From the NCBI GenBank assembly GCA_035388225.1, contig DAOOPM010000002.1:124001-188000 (forward strand): a stretch of 64,000 nt of DNA, in the 5' to 3' direction. Shown one piece after another: positions 53,479-62,815 of the stretch (within the stretch, counting starts at the first letter, position 1; the number at the start of each line of letters is the position of its first letter). Position numbers and translations under genes: made by a program. The notes under the pieces are model-generated. The model did no database searches. It worked only from the letters and a program-made list of their open reading frames with translations, and was not told the origin of the DNA. The DNA is from SB25 sp029560875. Lineage in GTDB: Bacteria; Bacteroidota; Bacteroidia; Bacteroidales; Tenuifilaceae.

Positions 53479-56157
53479 TTAATTATCAATACTATAATTT
53501 GAACGGAAAAACCTCAAGTAATCATTAACAGATTTATCGTTAAGGAATGTCCCAAAGTTTTCGATACTGATAACAAAAGTTTGATACTCATCCTTCTTCA
53601 GCAAATTGAAAACTGTTTCGTTTTTGATAATTAGGTTATAATATTTTGTGGCTACTTTCTCGTCCTTAAATCCAGTGACGGTTATGATTTCTACAAAATC
53701 GTTAAGGGGCTGATTTTTGATTTGAAGGTCGGCCTCAATGAAATAATCAACATTAAAAGAAACCAAGTTGAATTTTTGCTGATTAATATCGGTTCGTTTT
53801 GGAACAAGGAGAATAAACAAATGCTCCCCCTCAGGTTTGCCGTACTCCACTTTCGATAAGGTTTGCAAATTATCTCCTTGTATAGAGGTGTCTGCTTTCT
53901 CGGTTTGTCCACTTGCCAATTGGAGTTCTCGTTGCTCTAAGTATGCAATCATTCCTTGAGCCAATTGTCCTTCCTCAGTTTTTGGGAAATCCTTGGTTAA
54001 TTTCTCCAAGGTTGCCTTAAATGCTCTAATGTCCGAAGCCTTGCCGTAGCTAAGTGCCCCCAATAATGTTAGTTTGGGTTCTAGTGCGGTTCCTTTGAAC
54101 CTAATAACTCCTTCGTTAAAAAGACGGATTGATTCGGAGTAATTGCCCAAATTGTATGAGTTGTATGCTTTTTCGTAAAAAATATCACTTTCACTTTGTT
54201 TTTGCTTAAGTTCCTCCACATAGTTTGGATTCGATAGTAGAAGAGCATACGGACTTGTGGCGTAATTATTTAATAAGATGCTCTTATAATTCTGAGCATC
54301 GAGGTTGTTGTTCTCGACAATTGAGAGTTTGTAAAGATTATAGTATGCCGATGCAGCATTTGGATTTGTTGGATATTTCTTTGCAAGGTTTAGATAAGCT
54401 TGCTTAGCCTCTTTAATATCGTTTAAATCATTCTGATAAACCTCTGCAACCTTAATCATTGCATCCAGTATCTTCTTATTCGATATGGATTTTAATGAGT
54501 CGCTTAGAGGTAGGTTGGCCAAATAAAACTCTGGTGATTTATTGGAAAGTTGTTTTTGTGGTGTTTTTGACGTATCCGTGCCCGATGTGCTTGTCGCAAA
54601 CATATCAACATCAACAATGCTCTTATTCTTTCGCCTCCAGTTATCTTCGAGTTTTCGTTTCCCCCATTTCATTTGGAACTCAGATTGGCCATAGCTAATT
54701 GATGCAGGGTTGTAAAAATACCATTTTCCTCCTGCAGGCTCCGCATCAGTTCTATACCTTTGGGTTTGCTGTAAGAGCATCGACCTTTGGCGCTCCTCCT
54801 GTTCCAATTCCTTGGCTTTTTGCTCTGCAATTTGTAAATCGGCTATAATCTTGGCAATTAACTCATCTCTTTCTTTTGAAGGCATTCCTGCAATACGCAG
54901 TAAGCTGTCCTCGGCACTGATGATATTTAAATTTTCAACAAGTTTGTTTAGATGACGGGTTTTTACTTCAAGCCTGTTATAATCAGGGAAATTTTTGTCG
55001 AGAGCATTGTAGGAACTATCGTAGTATGCCTGAGCCTTTGTGTAGTTCGATTTCTCAAAATTGTAATCGGCTAAAACTAAGTACGACATACCTTTTTGGT
55101 TGTTGTTATCGGTACTGGATTGTGCTGAGAGGGTGTAGTATTCAATAGCCTTTTCAATATTGCCTTCCTGTTTTTCAATATTCCCAAGAGTATAGTATAG
55201 TTGGTCCAGATACTCTTTGTTTTTATCATCCTTGGCTAGTTTGAGTAGTTCTTTTTTTAAACCAGCCCCTTGAGCGTTACCCAATGCTATAAGTTTTATT
55301 CGAACACTAAAAGCCATTTCGTAAGGAGGATTCATCTTCAGCACTTTCTTGTAGTTTTCAATCGCTGCAGAGTTGTTGCCAGATTGATACTGAAGCTGAG
55401 CAAGGATATAGGTGTACCTTAACCTATCTACTTTTCTGTTGCAACTTTCTATGGATTTCTTAACATAAGGTAAGGCCTCTTGATTGTTACGTTGCTTTAA
55501 GTGGTAAAAAGCCCAGGTAGATGAAAGGAGGTGAGCAAACTCTTTGTTTCGAGGTTTTTTTCTATTAGCATCGAGTGATTTTAGCCGGTCCTGTGCATCA
55601 ATATAATCTCCTGTAATGACGGACAAGCGGGCAAGCCACACCTGAGACTCGAACCATATTGTGGTGTTTGGAAACTGCATAAGAACGTACTCCAGTGTTT
55701 GCCTGGCTTTTTCGAAATCGCCTTTCCAAGCCTGAGCTTCACCAGCTAAAAGCCAAGCCTCCCGAGCCCACTTAACAAACTCGGTTTGATTGTAAAATTC
55801 TTTTTCTTTCCCTTTAATTAATCCTTTTTTACGTTGAGGCTTAACGGTTATGGAGTGCCTACCTATTAGTGCGGTACACTTCATAATGGTTCTATCCATA
55901 TCCCCAGAAACAGTTCCAGTAACCTGTTCGTCGCCAACAAGAAGCATTGGCAAAGGAAGTGTGTAGTTGAATTTGTATGATGTCTCGGCTCTTTTTATGC
56001 CCGATTTGTAACTGTCGTAAGCGTTATAGTAATAGTTATAGTAAGCCGTTAGGTTATGGTATGCCCTACTTGCCGTTGTGTTCTTTTTTGATGAACATGA
56101 GGTAAGCCCCACTAATCCTAAAACTAGGACGATGATGCCTAAATTTCTGTAAGCCAA
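53479..56157 (-). CDS. porW: T9SS lipoprotein PorW/SprE
   Basis: 892 aa. A lipoprotein signal peptide ends VGLTSC, so the protein is anchored in the outer membrane. The remainder is a TPR-rich superhelix (repeats at about 125-240, 270-400, 590-720) with an N-terminal HNLTAYYNYYYNAYDSY segment typical of PorW/SprE proteins. PorW connects T9SS components and, in gliders, SprE is needed for motility. There is no in-frame ATG near the start; TTG 56157 is chosen. It is followed by porX, 12 bases away, suggesting coordinated T9SS control. Confidence 0.9.
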   Translation of the reverse strand: MAYRNLGIIVLVLGLVGLTSCSSKKNTTASRAYHNLTAYYNYYYNAYDSYKSGIKRAETSYKFNYTLPLPMLLVGDEQVTGTVSGDMDRTIMKCTALIGRHSITVKPQRKKGLIKGKEKEFYNQTEFVKWAREAWLLAGEAQAWKGDFEKARQTLEYVLMQFPNTTIWFESQVWLARLSVITGDYIDAQDRLKSLDANRKKPRNKEFAHLLSSTWAFYHLKQRNNQEALPYVKKSIESCNRKVDRLRYTYILAQLQYQSGNNSAAIENYKKVLKMNPPYEMAFSVRIKLIALGNAQGAGLKKELLKLAKDDKNKEYLDQLYYTLGNIEKQEGNIEKAIEYYTLSAQSSTDNNNQKGMSYLVLADYNFEKSNYTKAQAYYDSSYNALDKNFPDYNRLEVKTRHLNKLVENLNIISAEDSLLRIAGMPSKERDELIAKIIADLQIAEQKAKELEQEERQRSMLLQQTQRYRTDAEPAGGKWYFYNPASISYGQSEFQMKWGKRKLEDNWRRKNKSIVDVDMFATSTSGTDTSKTPQKQLSNKSPEFYLANLPLSDSLKSISNKKILDAMIKVAEVYQNDLNDIKEAKQAYLNLAKKYPTNPNAASAYYNLYKLSIVENNNLDAQNYKSILLNNYATSPYALLLSNPNYVEELKQKQSESDIFYEKAYNSYNLGNYSESIRLFNEGVIRFKGTALEPKLTLLGALSYGKASDIRAFKATLEKLTKDFPKTEEGQLAQGMIAYLEQRELQLASGQTEKADTSIQGDNLQTLSKVEYGKPEGEHLFILLVPKRTDINQQKFNLVSFNVDYFIEADLQIKNQPLNDFVEIITVTGFKDEKVATKYYNLIIKNETVFNLLKKDEYQTFVISIENFGTFLNDKSVNDYLRFFRSNYSIDN

Positions 56158-56274
56158 TTTTATGCTGGTTAAAAATTTTATACAAAGTTGCCAATAAAAC
56201 CTACAATATTAGCAATAATAGTTGAATTGCCCATACCACATTTTAACGGAATAAAAATGCTTGTATTGTTTTAA

Positions 56275-56305
56275 AATAAAAAAGGATGCCAACAAGGCAC
56301 CCTTT
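56275..56305 (-). terminator. Intrinsic terminator after the coiled-coil lipoprotein gene
   Basis: AAAGGATGCC (56281-56290) pairs with GGCACCCTTT (56296-56305), with one A-C mismatch and a 5-base loop. On the minus strand it is followed by a run of T residues. Confidence 0.7.
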
Positions 56306-56328
56306 TCGATTTATCTTTAAAAACAAAA

Positions 56329-57204
56329 CTATTCAACCTCAATAACAAGATATTTGGATGCGGACCAAAATTTTTCGGGATTGGTTATTTCAATCTTCTC
56401 CACAGCCCCATTCTGTCCTGTGATTAACTGATACGAATCCGAAGGATGAGTTGTAATTATTTTCGCCTTCTTCACAAACAGGTCTAAAGTTTTAACTTGG
56501 CTAATATCAATTTTTTTGAAGTAAGAGTTATCGAAATCGGCTTTCATCTTTGTTGTTTTGCCAATTCCTAAGAACCCTCCAGTTTTATCGATAATTCCAT
56601 TTTCAAGTAGTTCTTTTTTGCTTCCAAAGGCATACCATGCGGTATTTATAACTTCAGTTTGCGCGGTAACTTTATGGGTTAGCTCAATATTATCTTCGGT
56701 TAAGGTATCCACCTTTGCATTTAAAGTTTCTACGGAAAAGTTCAATGCGGTAAGTTTCTCCTTAAGGTCAACAATTTCAGCATCACGATCCTCTATTTGC
56801 TGAACTGTTTGTGCAAGCATACGCTCAAACTCAGCAATTTTAAGGTTTGATTCTTTGAGTTTTTTATTCAGATAGGAAATTGTTTTCCTATTCTTATCCA
56901 TTAACTCGTTAATTGTTTGGATATCTTGGTCAATTTGCTCCCTAACATCATCCTTTAACTCTCCGTTTTGAATGGTGTTCTTTGATATTACCTGTTGCTT
57001 TTGCTTAACCTCGGCAAGGTTTTGTTCAATTTCGTTAAGTAATAGAAAGAACTGGTTAATAGTTGAATCTTTTGATAGAGACTCGTGACGAAGCGCTTCG
57101 TTTTCTTTGGTTAACAAATCTATCTGTCGCTTTTCCTTTTGGTTGCACGATGTTGCAGTAAATATAACAATTATGCTTGCAATAATTAAATTCAATTTGT
57201 ACAT
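56329..57204 (-). CDS. Coiled-coil lipoprotein, unknown function
   Basis: About 291 aa from ATG 57204; an earlier ATG at 57231 adds nine residues before the signal peptide. The lipobox is IFTATSC (Cys at about 20 of the shorter form). Residues about 25-190 form a long heptad-type coiled coil (QIDLLTKENEALRHESLSKD onward), and the C-terminal portion WYAFGSKKELLENGIIDKTGGFLGIGKTTKM is a conserved stretch in related Bacteroidota proteins. Similar proteins have been labelled Cbp1-type adhesins, but I cannot confirm that role from the sequence. Single gene. Confidence 0.65.
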   Translation of the reverse strand: MYKLNLIIASIIVIFTATSCNQKEKRQIDLLTKENEALRHESLSKDSTINQFFLLLNEIEQNLAEVKQKQQVISKNTIQNGELKDDVREQIDQDIQTINELMDKNRKTISYLNKKLKESNLKIAEFERMLAQTVQQIEDRDAEIVDLKEKLTALNFSVETLNAKVDTLTEDNIELTHKVTAQTEVINTAWYAFGSKKELLENGIIDKTGGFLGIGKTTKMKADFDNSYFKKIDISQVKTLDLFVKKAKIITTHPSDSYQLITGQNGAVEKIEITNPEKFWSASKYLVIEVE

Positions 57205-57330
57205 AACAAAATATTTATGGTTTAATTTCATAATTCAAATAGCATGCAACTAGATTTATAACATTGAAAATCAGATAAAAACATATTGGTTTTGATAGGA
57301 ATTTTCCACAGGATGAGGAAATATATCACG

Positions 57331-59817
57331 TTAAATTATTAGTTTATTTATCAGATTAAAAAATTCATCGGGGTCAATAGGCTTGGCTATAATTGCATTA
57401 CATCCCGCATCAATGCATGATTTCCCTTCATCATGAATTGTATTAGCCGTTTGAGTAATAATTGGTACTGCTTTATTATTTTGACGGATTACTCTGGCTG
57501 CCTCTACTCCATTCATAAAGGGAAGTTGGATATCCAGCAGAATTAGGTTTAAATTATTGTTAATGTTACAAACTTCAATGGCATCTTCGGCATTTTTAAC
57601 ATGAATTAAGCGCACATTAGTTCTGCTAAGTAAAGCCTCAATGTATTGATAGCTTATTAAGTCATCTTCAACAATAAGTATAGTTTTGTTCTCCCATGAT
57701 TGAACTGGTTCTGTATTCGTTGGTAAGTTATTTTGTTCAGGTGATTTTTTTGGAATGTAAAGATAGAATGTTGAGCCATGATTAGGAACTGATTCAACTT
57801 CAATTCTCCCGCCCATTGCAAGGGCAAAACCTTTGGCAATAGCAAGTCCAACGCCAGTTCCTTCATAAAGAGTGAATTGGTCTTCGGCAATATGTTTGTA
57901 GAATCGTTCAAATACCCTTGTTTGAGCTTTTTTAGGGATGCCTATGCCAGTGTCCTTTACAAAGAACTTTAAAGAGGAGGGAGAGTCAGCATAGTATCCA
58001 AATTCAACGCTACCTACATTAGTAAACTTAATGGCATTTTCAATAAGATGAGCCATTATTTTTTTCACCCTATACACGTCTATGCTGAATACTGCTTGCG
58101 AATCGGGGAGCGATTTAATAAAGCGAAAATTCAGGTTTTTTGCAAGAAAGTCTTCGTTGTTTGAATAGGATTGATACAGCTCTCCAAGTAACTCATTGAT
58201 ATTAAAGTCGGTGTAGTGTATCTCTAGTTGATTGGTTTCAACTTTCGATAGTTCCAAAATATCCTCAACTATTCTTAAAAGTCTATTCCCTAATTTTTGA
58301 ACCAATCTTCCATAGTGCTCCTTATCCTCTTCCGAAACCGAGGGAGATAAAAGGTATTGAGTAAAACCAAGTATCCCGTTTAAAGGTGTGCGAATTTCAT
58401 GGCTAATATTGCTTAGGAATGCGCTTTTGACCTTTTCAAGTTCCTTTACTTTTTCCAATGCCTCGGACAAATCTCTCGTTCTTTCTTTAACTAACAGTTC
58501 TAATTCATCATTGAAGTGAAGTAGTTGGTAGTTTATTCGCTTAATTTCCTTATTCTTGTTTCGAAGTTTAAAAATAAACAGAATCGTAAATCCCAATAAT
58601 ATTGTAAGCAGGATTGCCGAAAATGTTAGGATTGTTTTAACCCGATTGCTTTGCCTTGCCTGCAACTGCTGAAGTTCTAGTTTCGCATTTAAGGCCTGAT
58701 TGTTCTGTTCGTTTTGAGCTGTTTCGAGTTGAACTCTTAATTCAGCTATTCGGGAGGTTGTTTTTTCGTTGAAAGATTTCTCGAGGTATTTAATATACTC
58801 CTCAAGAGCTAATTTAGATTTCTCTATATTTCCAGTCTTTTGGTAGTATTCTGAGAGTATTTTGAAACTTTGCATTACCAAATCTGTTTCCTGATTCTGC
58901 AATGCAACCCTTTGTCCTTCTGTAACATTCTTGAAAGCCGAAGACAAATCGCCCTTTTGAAGTTTTACTCTTGCAAGAGCAATTGTACTAAGCGCAATAC
59001 CATGACTACTCTTCAGTTGTCTAAAATATTTGTTGGAGAGTTTGTAGTATTCTTCACTTTTATCAAAGTTACCCAAATTCTCATGGGCATTGCCAATGTT
59101 GTCGTAAATTGATGCCAACATCAGAGTATCATTTAACTCAATCCTAATTTTTAAAGATTTATCGAACCATTGGATTGCCTCATCAACGTTGTTTTGTTTT
59201 AGGTAACTTAATCCAAGATTCCCCTGTGTTCGGGCAATATGTCGTAAACTTTGAGTGTTTTTGGAGTAATCTAAACTGAGTTTAAAGTACTCTTCCGCTT
59301 CACGATATCTTTCCAGATTAAAGTGAATAATTCCTAGGTTGTTGTAGCCGGAGGCTATTCGAATACTATCATTCAGTATTTTGCTAAGTTGAATTGTTTT
59401 GTCAATAAACTCTATTGCCGTTTCGTATCGCGATTGCCTAAGATAGCATGCTCCAATAAGGTTGTAAGCAACTGCCTGATTTGCAGTATCGTTTTTTGAA
59501 GCAAAAAACTCCAGCGCTTTTTTCCCAATGCTAATACCCTCGATATACTTACCCGTGGAATAGCATGCTTGCCCAAACGATAATTGTGCCTTTGCTATTA
59601 ATGCTTCATCACCTAAATTTTTAGCAATTCCTAGAGCACTATCGGCATAAGCATATCTAAGTTCCGGGTTTCCTTGGGCATTGTTGGATTGCTCTATGAG
59701 GTGATTTACCTTTATTACAATGGAGTCCTTATAAACCACATTCTGCCCAACACACAGCATGGATGCTGAGAGCAATAGTAATGATATGAATAATACAGTA
59801 TACCTCATATCAATCAT
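57331..59817 (-). CDS. Hybrid sensor histidine kinase with TPR sensor
   Basis: About 828 aa from the ATG at 59817 (ATG 59808 is also possible; an upstream ATG at 59868 adds 17 residues before the signal peptide). Order: signal peptide, about six periplasmic TPRs (about 40-375), one membrane helix (about 400-420), a helical linker, the HisKA domain with the phospho-acceptor in FLSNISHEIRTPLNG, the HATPase domain with ENAIKF and DTGIGIP and EGTGVGLAI, and a C-terminal receiver domain with its Asp in LILLDIQLP. It phosphorylates itself and passes the phosphate on; the signal and output are unknown. No response regulator gene is adjacent. Confidence 0.92.
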   Translation of the reverse strand: MIDMRYTVLFISLLLLSASMLCVGQNVVYKDSIVIKVNHLIEQSNNAQGNPELRYAYADSALGIAKNLGDEALIAKAQLSFGQACYSTGKYIEGISIGKKALEFFASKNDTANQAVAYNLIGACYLRQSRYETAIEFIDKTIQLSKILNDSIRIASGYNNLGIIHFNLERYREAEEYFKLSLDYSKNTQSLRHIARTQGNLGLSYLKQNNVDEAIQWFDKSLKIRIELNDTLMLASIYDNIGNAHENLGNFDKSEEYYKLSNKYFRQLKSSHGIALSTIALARVKLQKGDLSSAFKNVTEGQRVALQNQETDLVMQSFKILSEYYQKTGNIEKSKLALEEYIKYLEKSFNEKTTSRIAELRVQLETAQNEQNNQALNAKLELQQLQARQSNRVKTILTFSAILLTILLGFTILFIFKLRNKNKEIKRINYQLLHFNDELELLVKERTRDLSEALEKVKELEKVKSAFLSNISHEIRTPLNGILGFTQYLLSPSVSEEDKEHYGRLVQKLGNRLLRIVEDILELSKVETNQLEIHYTDFNINELLGELYQSYSNNEDFLAKNLNFRFIKSLPDSQAVFSIDVYRVKKIMAHLIENAIKFTNVGSVEFGYYADSPSSLKFFVKDTGIGIPKKAQTRVFERFYKHIAEDQFTLYEGTGVGLAIAKGFALAMGGRIEVESVPNHGSTFYLYIPKKSPEQNNLPTNTEPVQSWENKTILIVEDDLISYQYIEALLSRTNVRLIHVKNAEDAIEVCNINNNLNLILLDIQLPFMNGVEAARVIRQNNKAVPIITQTANTIHDEGKSCIDAGCNAIIAKPIDPDEFFNLINKLII

Positions 59818-59984
59818 TAGTTGTAATCGAACAAATGTAAATTTATTTTGAAGAACACCAAAATTCAATTCAACAATTCAATTATCAAGCAGTTTAATAT
59901 TTTATGAATAAGTAAAATTTTAATTAAACAATAAATATTGTTAGGTAAATCAAGCCTATGAATTAAATATTATGCTGCAATTCA

Positions 59985-59992
59985 TATATTTG
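59985..59992 (+). promoter_or_regulatory. -7 promoter box for the LTA-synthase-like gene
   Basis: TATATTTG matches TAnnTTTG, 16 bases before the ATG. A -33 TTG is not seen at the expected spacing. Confidence 0.42.
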
Positions 59993-60008
59993 CGTAAATC
60001 TTTTTAAT

Positions 60009-61970
60009 ATGATAAGTGCATTTAAGGCATACTTTTCTGGCTTGAAATTTAAAGGGAATTTATACACTCTAATAGTTTGGCGCTTTCTGCTCCTAATGTT
60101 CATTTTTACACTAACCCGACTATTATTCTATATTTTTAACATAGGTTTTTTTCCTAACACCACTTTGGGAGGGCTTTTGAAAATATTTGGGGGAGGAATA
60201 AGGTTTGATATCACTGCAATTCTGTACACAAACTTGCTATACTTTACACTCATGCTTTTACCATTTACTTTCCGATATAATAACCGGTATCAATCTGCAC
60301 TAAAATATTTATTCATAGTTACAAATAGTATTGCAATTGGCGCTAACTGTGCCGACTTTATTTACTTCCAGTTTACATTGCGCCGAACGACTGCTACGGT
60401 GTTTAATGAGTTTAAAAACGAGCAGAATTTGGGTTCTCTTATTCCCGAATTTATTGGTGATTACTGGTATGTATTCATTATTTGGCTTATTTTATCTGCA
60501 GCCATAGTTTTACTTTATCGAAAAGTTAATAGGCCAAGTTTTCAAAGAGGATTAAAATATCACTTGGTGTATTTTGTAAATGGTCTTATTATAATGCTTA
60601 TTTCATTTGTGCTGATTGTTGGTGGTTTGCGAGGTGGTTTTAGGCATAGCACTAGACCTATCACTTTGAGCAATGCTGGGCAGTACATAAAGGAGCCCCT
60701 AGAATCGGCTATTGTGCTTAATACTCCCTTTGCAATTTATAGAACAATCCAAAAAAAATCGCTCCAAAAGCTCAATTACTTTAATCAGGAGGAACTTGAA
60801 ACTATTTACACTCCAGTTCATCGGGAAACTTCTGTTGACTCAATAAAGCGTTCCAATGTGGTTATTTTTATTCTTGAGAGTTTTGGAAGGGAGTACGTGG
60901 GACAGTATAACAAGCATTTGTTATCCGAAGGTTACCATGGTTTTACCCCATTTTTAGATTCAGTTATAGACCATAGCTTATACTTTAAGCATTCTTTTGC
61001 AAATGGACGAAAATCTATAGACGCAATGCCGTCTATATTTGCAAGTATCCCAATGATGGTTGAACCTTACTTTTTAACCAGTTACTCGGGGAATCGTATT
61101 AACAGTATTGCATCATTACTTAGGGCAGAGGGATATCATACGGCTTTTTTTCATGGTGCCCCAAATGGCTCTATGGGATTTCAGGCTTTTGCCAATGTGG
61201 CTGGTTTTCAGGAGTACTACGGCATGAGTGAATACCCTAGTTCTGAAGGTTACGATGGGATGTGGGGGATTTGGGACGAGGAGTTTTTTCAGTTCTTTGC
61301 TAATAAACTGAATGGATTTAGTCAGCCTTTCTGTGCGGCAATATTTTCAGTATCATCGCATCATCCGTATAAGGTTCCAGAGAGGTATGAGGGTCGATTT
61401 CCAAAGGGAATGCTTCCAATTCATCAGTGTATAGCCTATACCGATTTCTCTTTGAAACGTTTTTTCGAGACAGCAGCTAAAATGCCATGGTTCGATAATA
61501 CCCTTTTTGTCTTTACTGCTGATCATGGAAATCAAATATACTTCCCAGAGTACAAAACAAACGCTGGTGTCTTTGCTGCTCCAATAGTATTCTATAAACC
61601 CGATGGAAGTCTAAAGCAGGAGGTGGACGATTTGGCACAGCAAATAGATATAATGCCATCCATCCTAGGTTATCTGAACTACCCAAGGCCTTTCATCGCT
61701 TTTGGCCGTAACTTGTTTGATGGTAAACAGCAACCATTTGTAATAAACTATACCGAAGGAACCTATCAATTATTTATGGGCGATTACCTCTACTTGTATA
61801 ACGGAGTTAATGCTTCGGGTTTGTATGATTTTAAGACAGATAAATTACTTTCCATCAATTTGATTGGTACTATGCCTGAGGTTGAACTAAGTATGGAGAA
61901 AAAATTGAAAGCTATAATTCAGCAGTACAACTCCCGGATGATTGAAGATAAATTAACAGTAGCAAGATAG
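60009..61970 (+). CDS. LTA-synthase-like sulfatase-superfamily membrane protein
   Basis: 653 aa. Five membrane helices at about 20-40, 50-70, 75-95, 150-170 and 190-215 are followed by an extracytoplasmic alkaline-phosphatase-like domain (about 280-640) with SNVVIFILESFGREYVG at the start, FANGRKSIDAMPSIFASIP containing the presumed Thr/Ser nucleophile region, and TADHGN with metal ligands. In Gram-positives such proteins polymerise lipoteichoic acid; in Gram-negatives they can transfer phosphoglycerol or phosphoethanolamine. The substrate is unknown. The stop touches that of the convergent Rieske-like gene. Confidence 0.88.
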   Translation: MISAFKAYFSGLKFKGNLYTLIVWRFLLLMFIFTLTRLLFYIFNIGFFPNTTLGGLLKIFGGGIRFDITAILYTNLLYFTLMLLPFTFRYNNRYQSALKYLFIVTNSIAIGANCADFIYFQFTLRRTTATVFNEFKNEQNLGSLIPEFIGDYWYVFIIWLILSAAIVLLYRKVNRPSFQRGLKYHLVYFVNGLIIMLISFVLIVGGLRGGFRHSTRPITLSNAGQYIKEPLESAIVLNTPFAIYRTIQKKSLQKLNYFNQEELETIYTPVHRETSVDSIKRSNVVIFILESFGREYVGQYNKHLLSEGYHGFTPFLDSVIDHSLYFKHSFANGRKSIDAMPSIFASIPMMVEPYFLTSYSGNRINSIASLLRAEGYHTAFFHGAPNGSMGFQAFANVAGFQEYYGMSEYPSSEGYDGMWGIWDEEFFQFFANKLNGFSQPFCAAIFSVSSHHPYKVPERYEGRFPKGMLPIHQCIAYTDFSLKRFFETAAKMPWFDNTLFVFTADHGNQIYFPEYKTNAGVFAAPIVFYKPDGSLKQEVDDLAQQIDIMPSILGYLNYPRPFIAFGRNLFDGKQQPFVINYTEGTYQLFMGDYLYLYNGVNASGLYDFKTDKLLSINLIGTMPEVELSMEKKLKAIIQQYNSRMIEDKLTVAR

Positions 61971-62402
61971 CTAGTTACTAACATTGAAAGCATTGCCACT
62001 TGGTGTTACCCTGTACTGTTTCAATTTATAACCATTAGCCGGAAATCCATTGTTAGATAAAAAGTATACGGTGTTGCAGTGGGGGCAAATAGCTTTGTAC
62101 GATTCACTTTTATCAATATTAACTGATGCGTTAATGTCAATATGCTGAGGGCAGGTGGCGTCAAAAGCCTTGTACTCATCTTGATCGGCTCTAAAAACGA
62201 TTACGCCATTGTTTTTGTAGCCAACACCAGTTTTCTTTACCGATCCAAAAGTTACGTTGAGGTTTGTAAACTCAGGTTCTTGAAGGCTGAAATAAAAATT
62301 AACGTAAACATCAGGAACTATTTCAGGCTCATCTTTACCACAGCCTACTGAAATAATACAAATAACAATTATTTGAAAAAGAAAAGCTATTTTTGCTCTC
62401 AT
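61971..62402 (-). CDS. Rieske-like lipoprotein with altered cluster motif
   Basis: 143 aa from ATG 62402; a longer frame starts with a non-ATG codon at 62432. The lipobox IISVGC anchors the protein. The rest resembles a Rieske fold: FDATCPQHID and YKAICPHCNTVYFLSNNGFPANGYKLKQYRV keep the two-loop layout. Canonical motifs are CxHxGC and CxCHGS; here they read CPQHID and CPHC, so the ligands are not in the normal arrangement. It may bind a 2Fe-2S cluster in another way or not at all. Divergent from the basic lipoprotein gene. Confidence 0.65.
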   Translation of the reverse strand: MRAKIAFLFQIIVICIISVGCGKDEPEIVPDVYVNFYFSLQEPEFTNLNVTFGSVKKTGVGYKNNGVIVFRADQDEYKAFDATCPQHIDINASVNIDKSESYKAICPHCNTVYFLSNNGFPANGYKLKQYRVTPSGNAFNVSN

Positions 62403-62417
62403 TGGAGGTGGTTTAAA

Positions 62418-62810
62418 TTGAATTTTGTGCAAATTTACAAAAAGGTTTTCTTTTTATGTTTAATTTTGGTTGTAACAACCTTAAGTTGCTCCAAGGATTT
62501 AGCTCCGCAAACGGTAAAATCCATTCCGGGCAAGTCGGAATGGAAAAGTAACCGTGAGCAACGAAAAAGAGCGCGTCAGGCATTTTGGCATAAACGCCGA
62601 AATGCAAGAATTACCAGAAAATCTGATAGAAACTTAAGAAGGCTTAAGAAAAAATCGGAACGAGCAGAGGCTAAACTTCAGAAAAGGCATATTGATAAGC
62701 AAACACCTGAAGTTCAAAAGAGAATGAAAGAAACAAGAAAAGAAGCAGATCAAAATAACGGAAAGCGAAGCTTACGTCAACGGCTAAAACGTTGGAAGTA
62801 TAAAAAGTAA
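62418..62810 (+). CDS. Small, highly basic lipoprotein, unknown function
   Basis: About 130 aa from the TTG at 62418 (a GTG at 62427 is the alternative; no ATG is in frame, and a TTG at 62373 would overlap the divergent gene). The hydrophobic helix ends VTTLSC, so it should be lipid-anchored. The mature part is very rich in Lys and Arg (SNREQRKRARQAFWHKRRNA, then KKSERAEAKLQKRHID) with few acidic residues. I do not recognise a family. The next gene, five bases downstream, encodes a strongly acidic protein. Confidence 0.55.
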   Translation: MNFVQIYKKVFFLCLILVVTTLSCSKDLAPQTVKSIPGKSEWKSNREQRKRARQAFWHKRRNARITRKSDRNLRRLKKKSERAEAKLQKRHIDKQTPEVQKRMKETRKEADQNNGKRSLRQRLKRWKYKK

Positions 62811-62815
62811 ACTCT

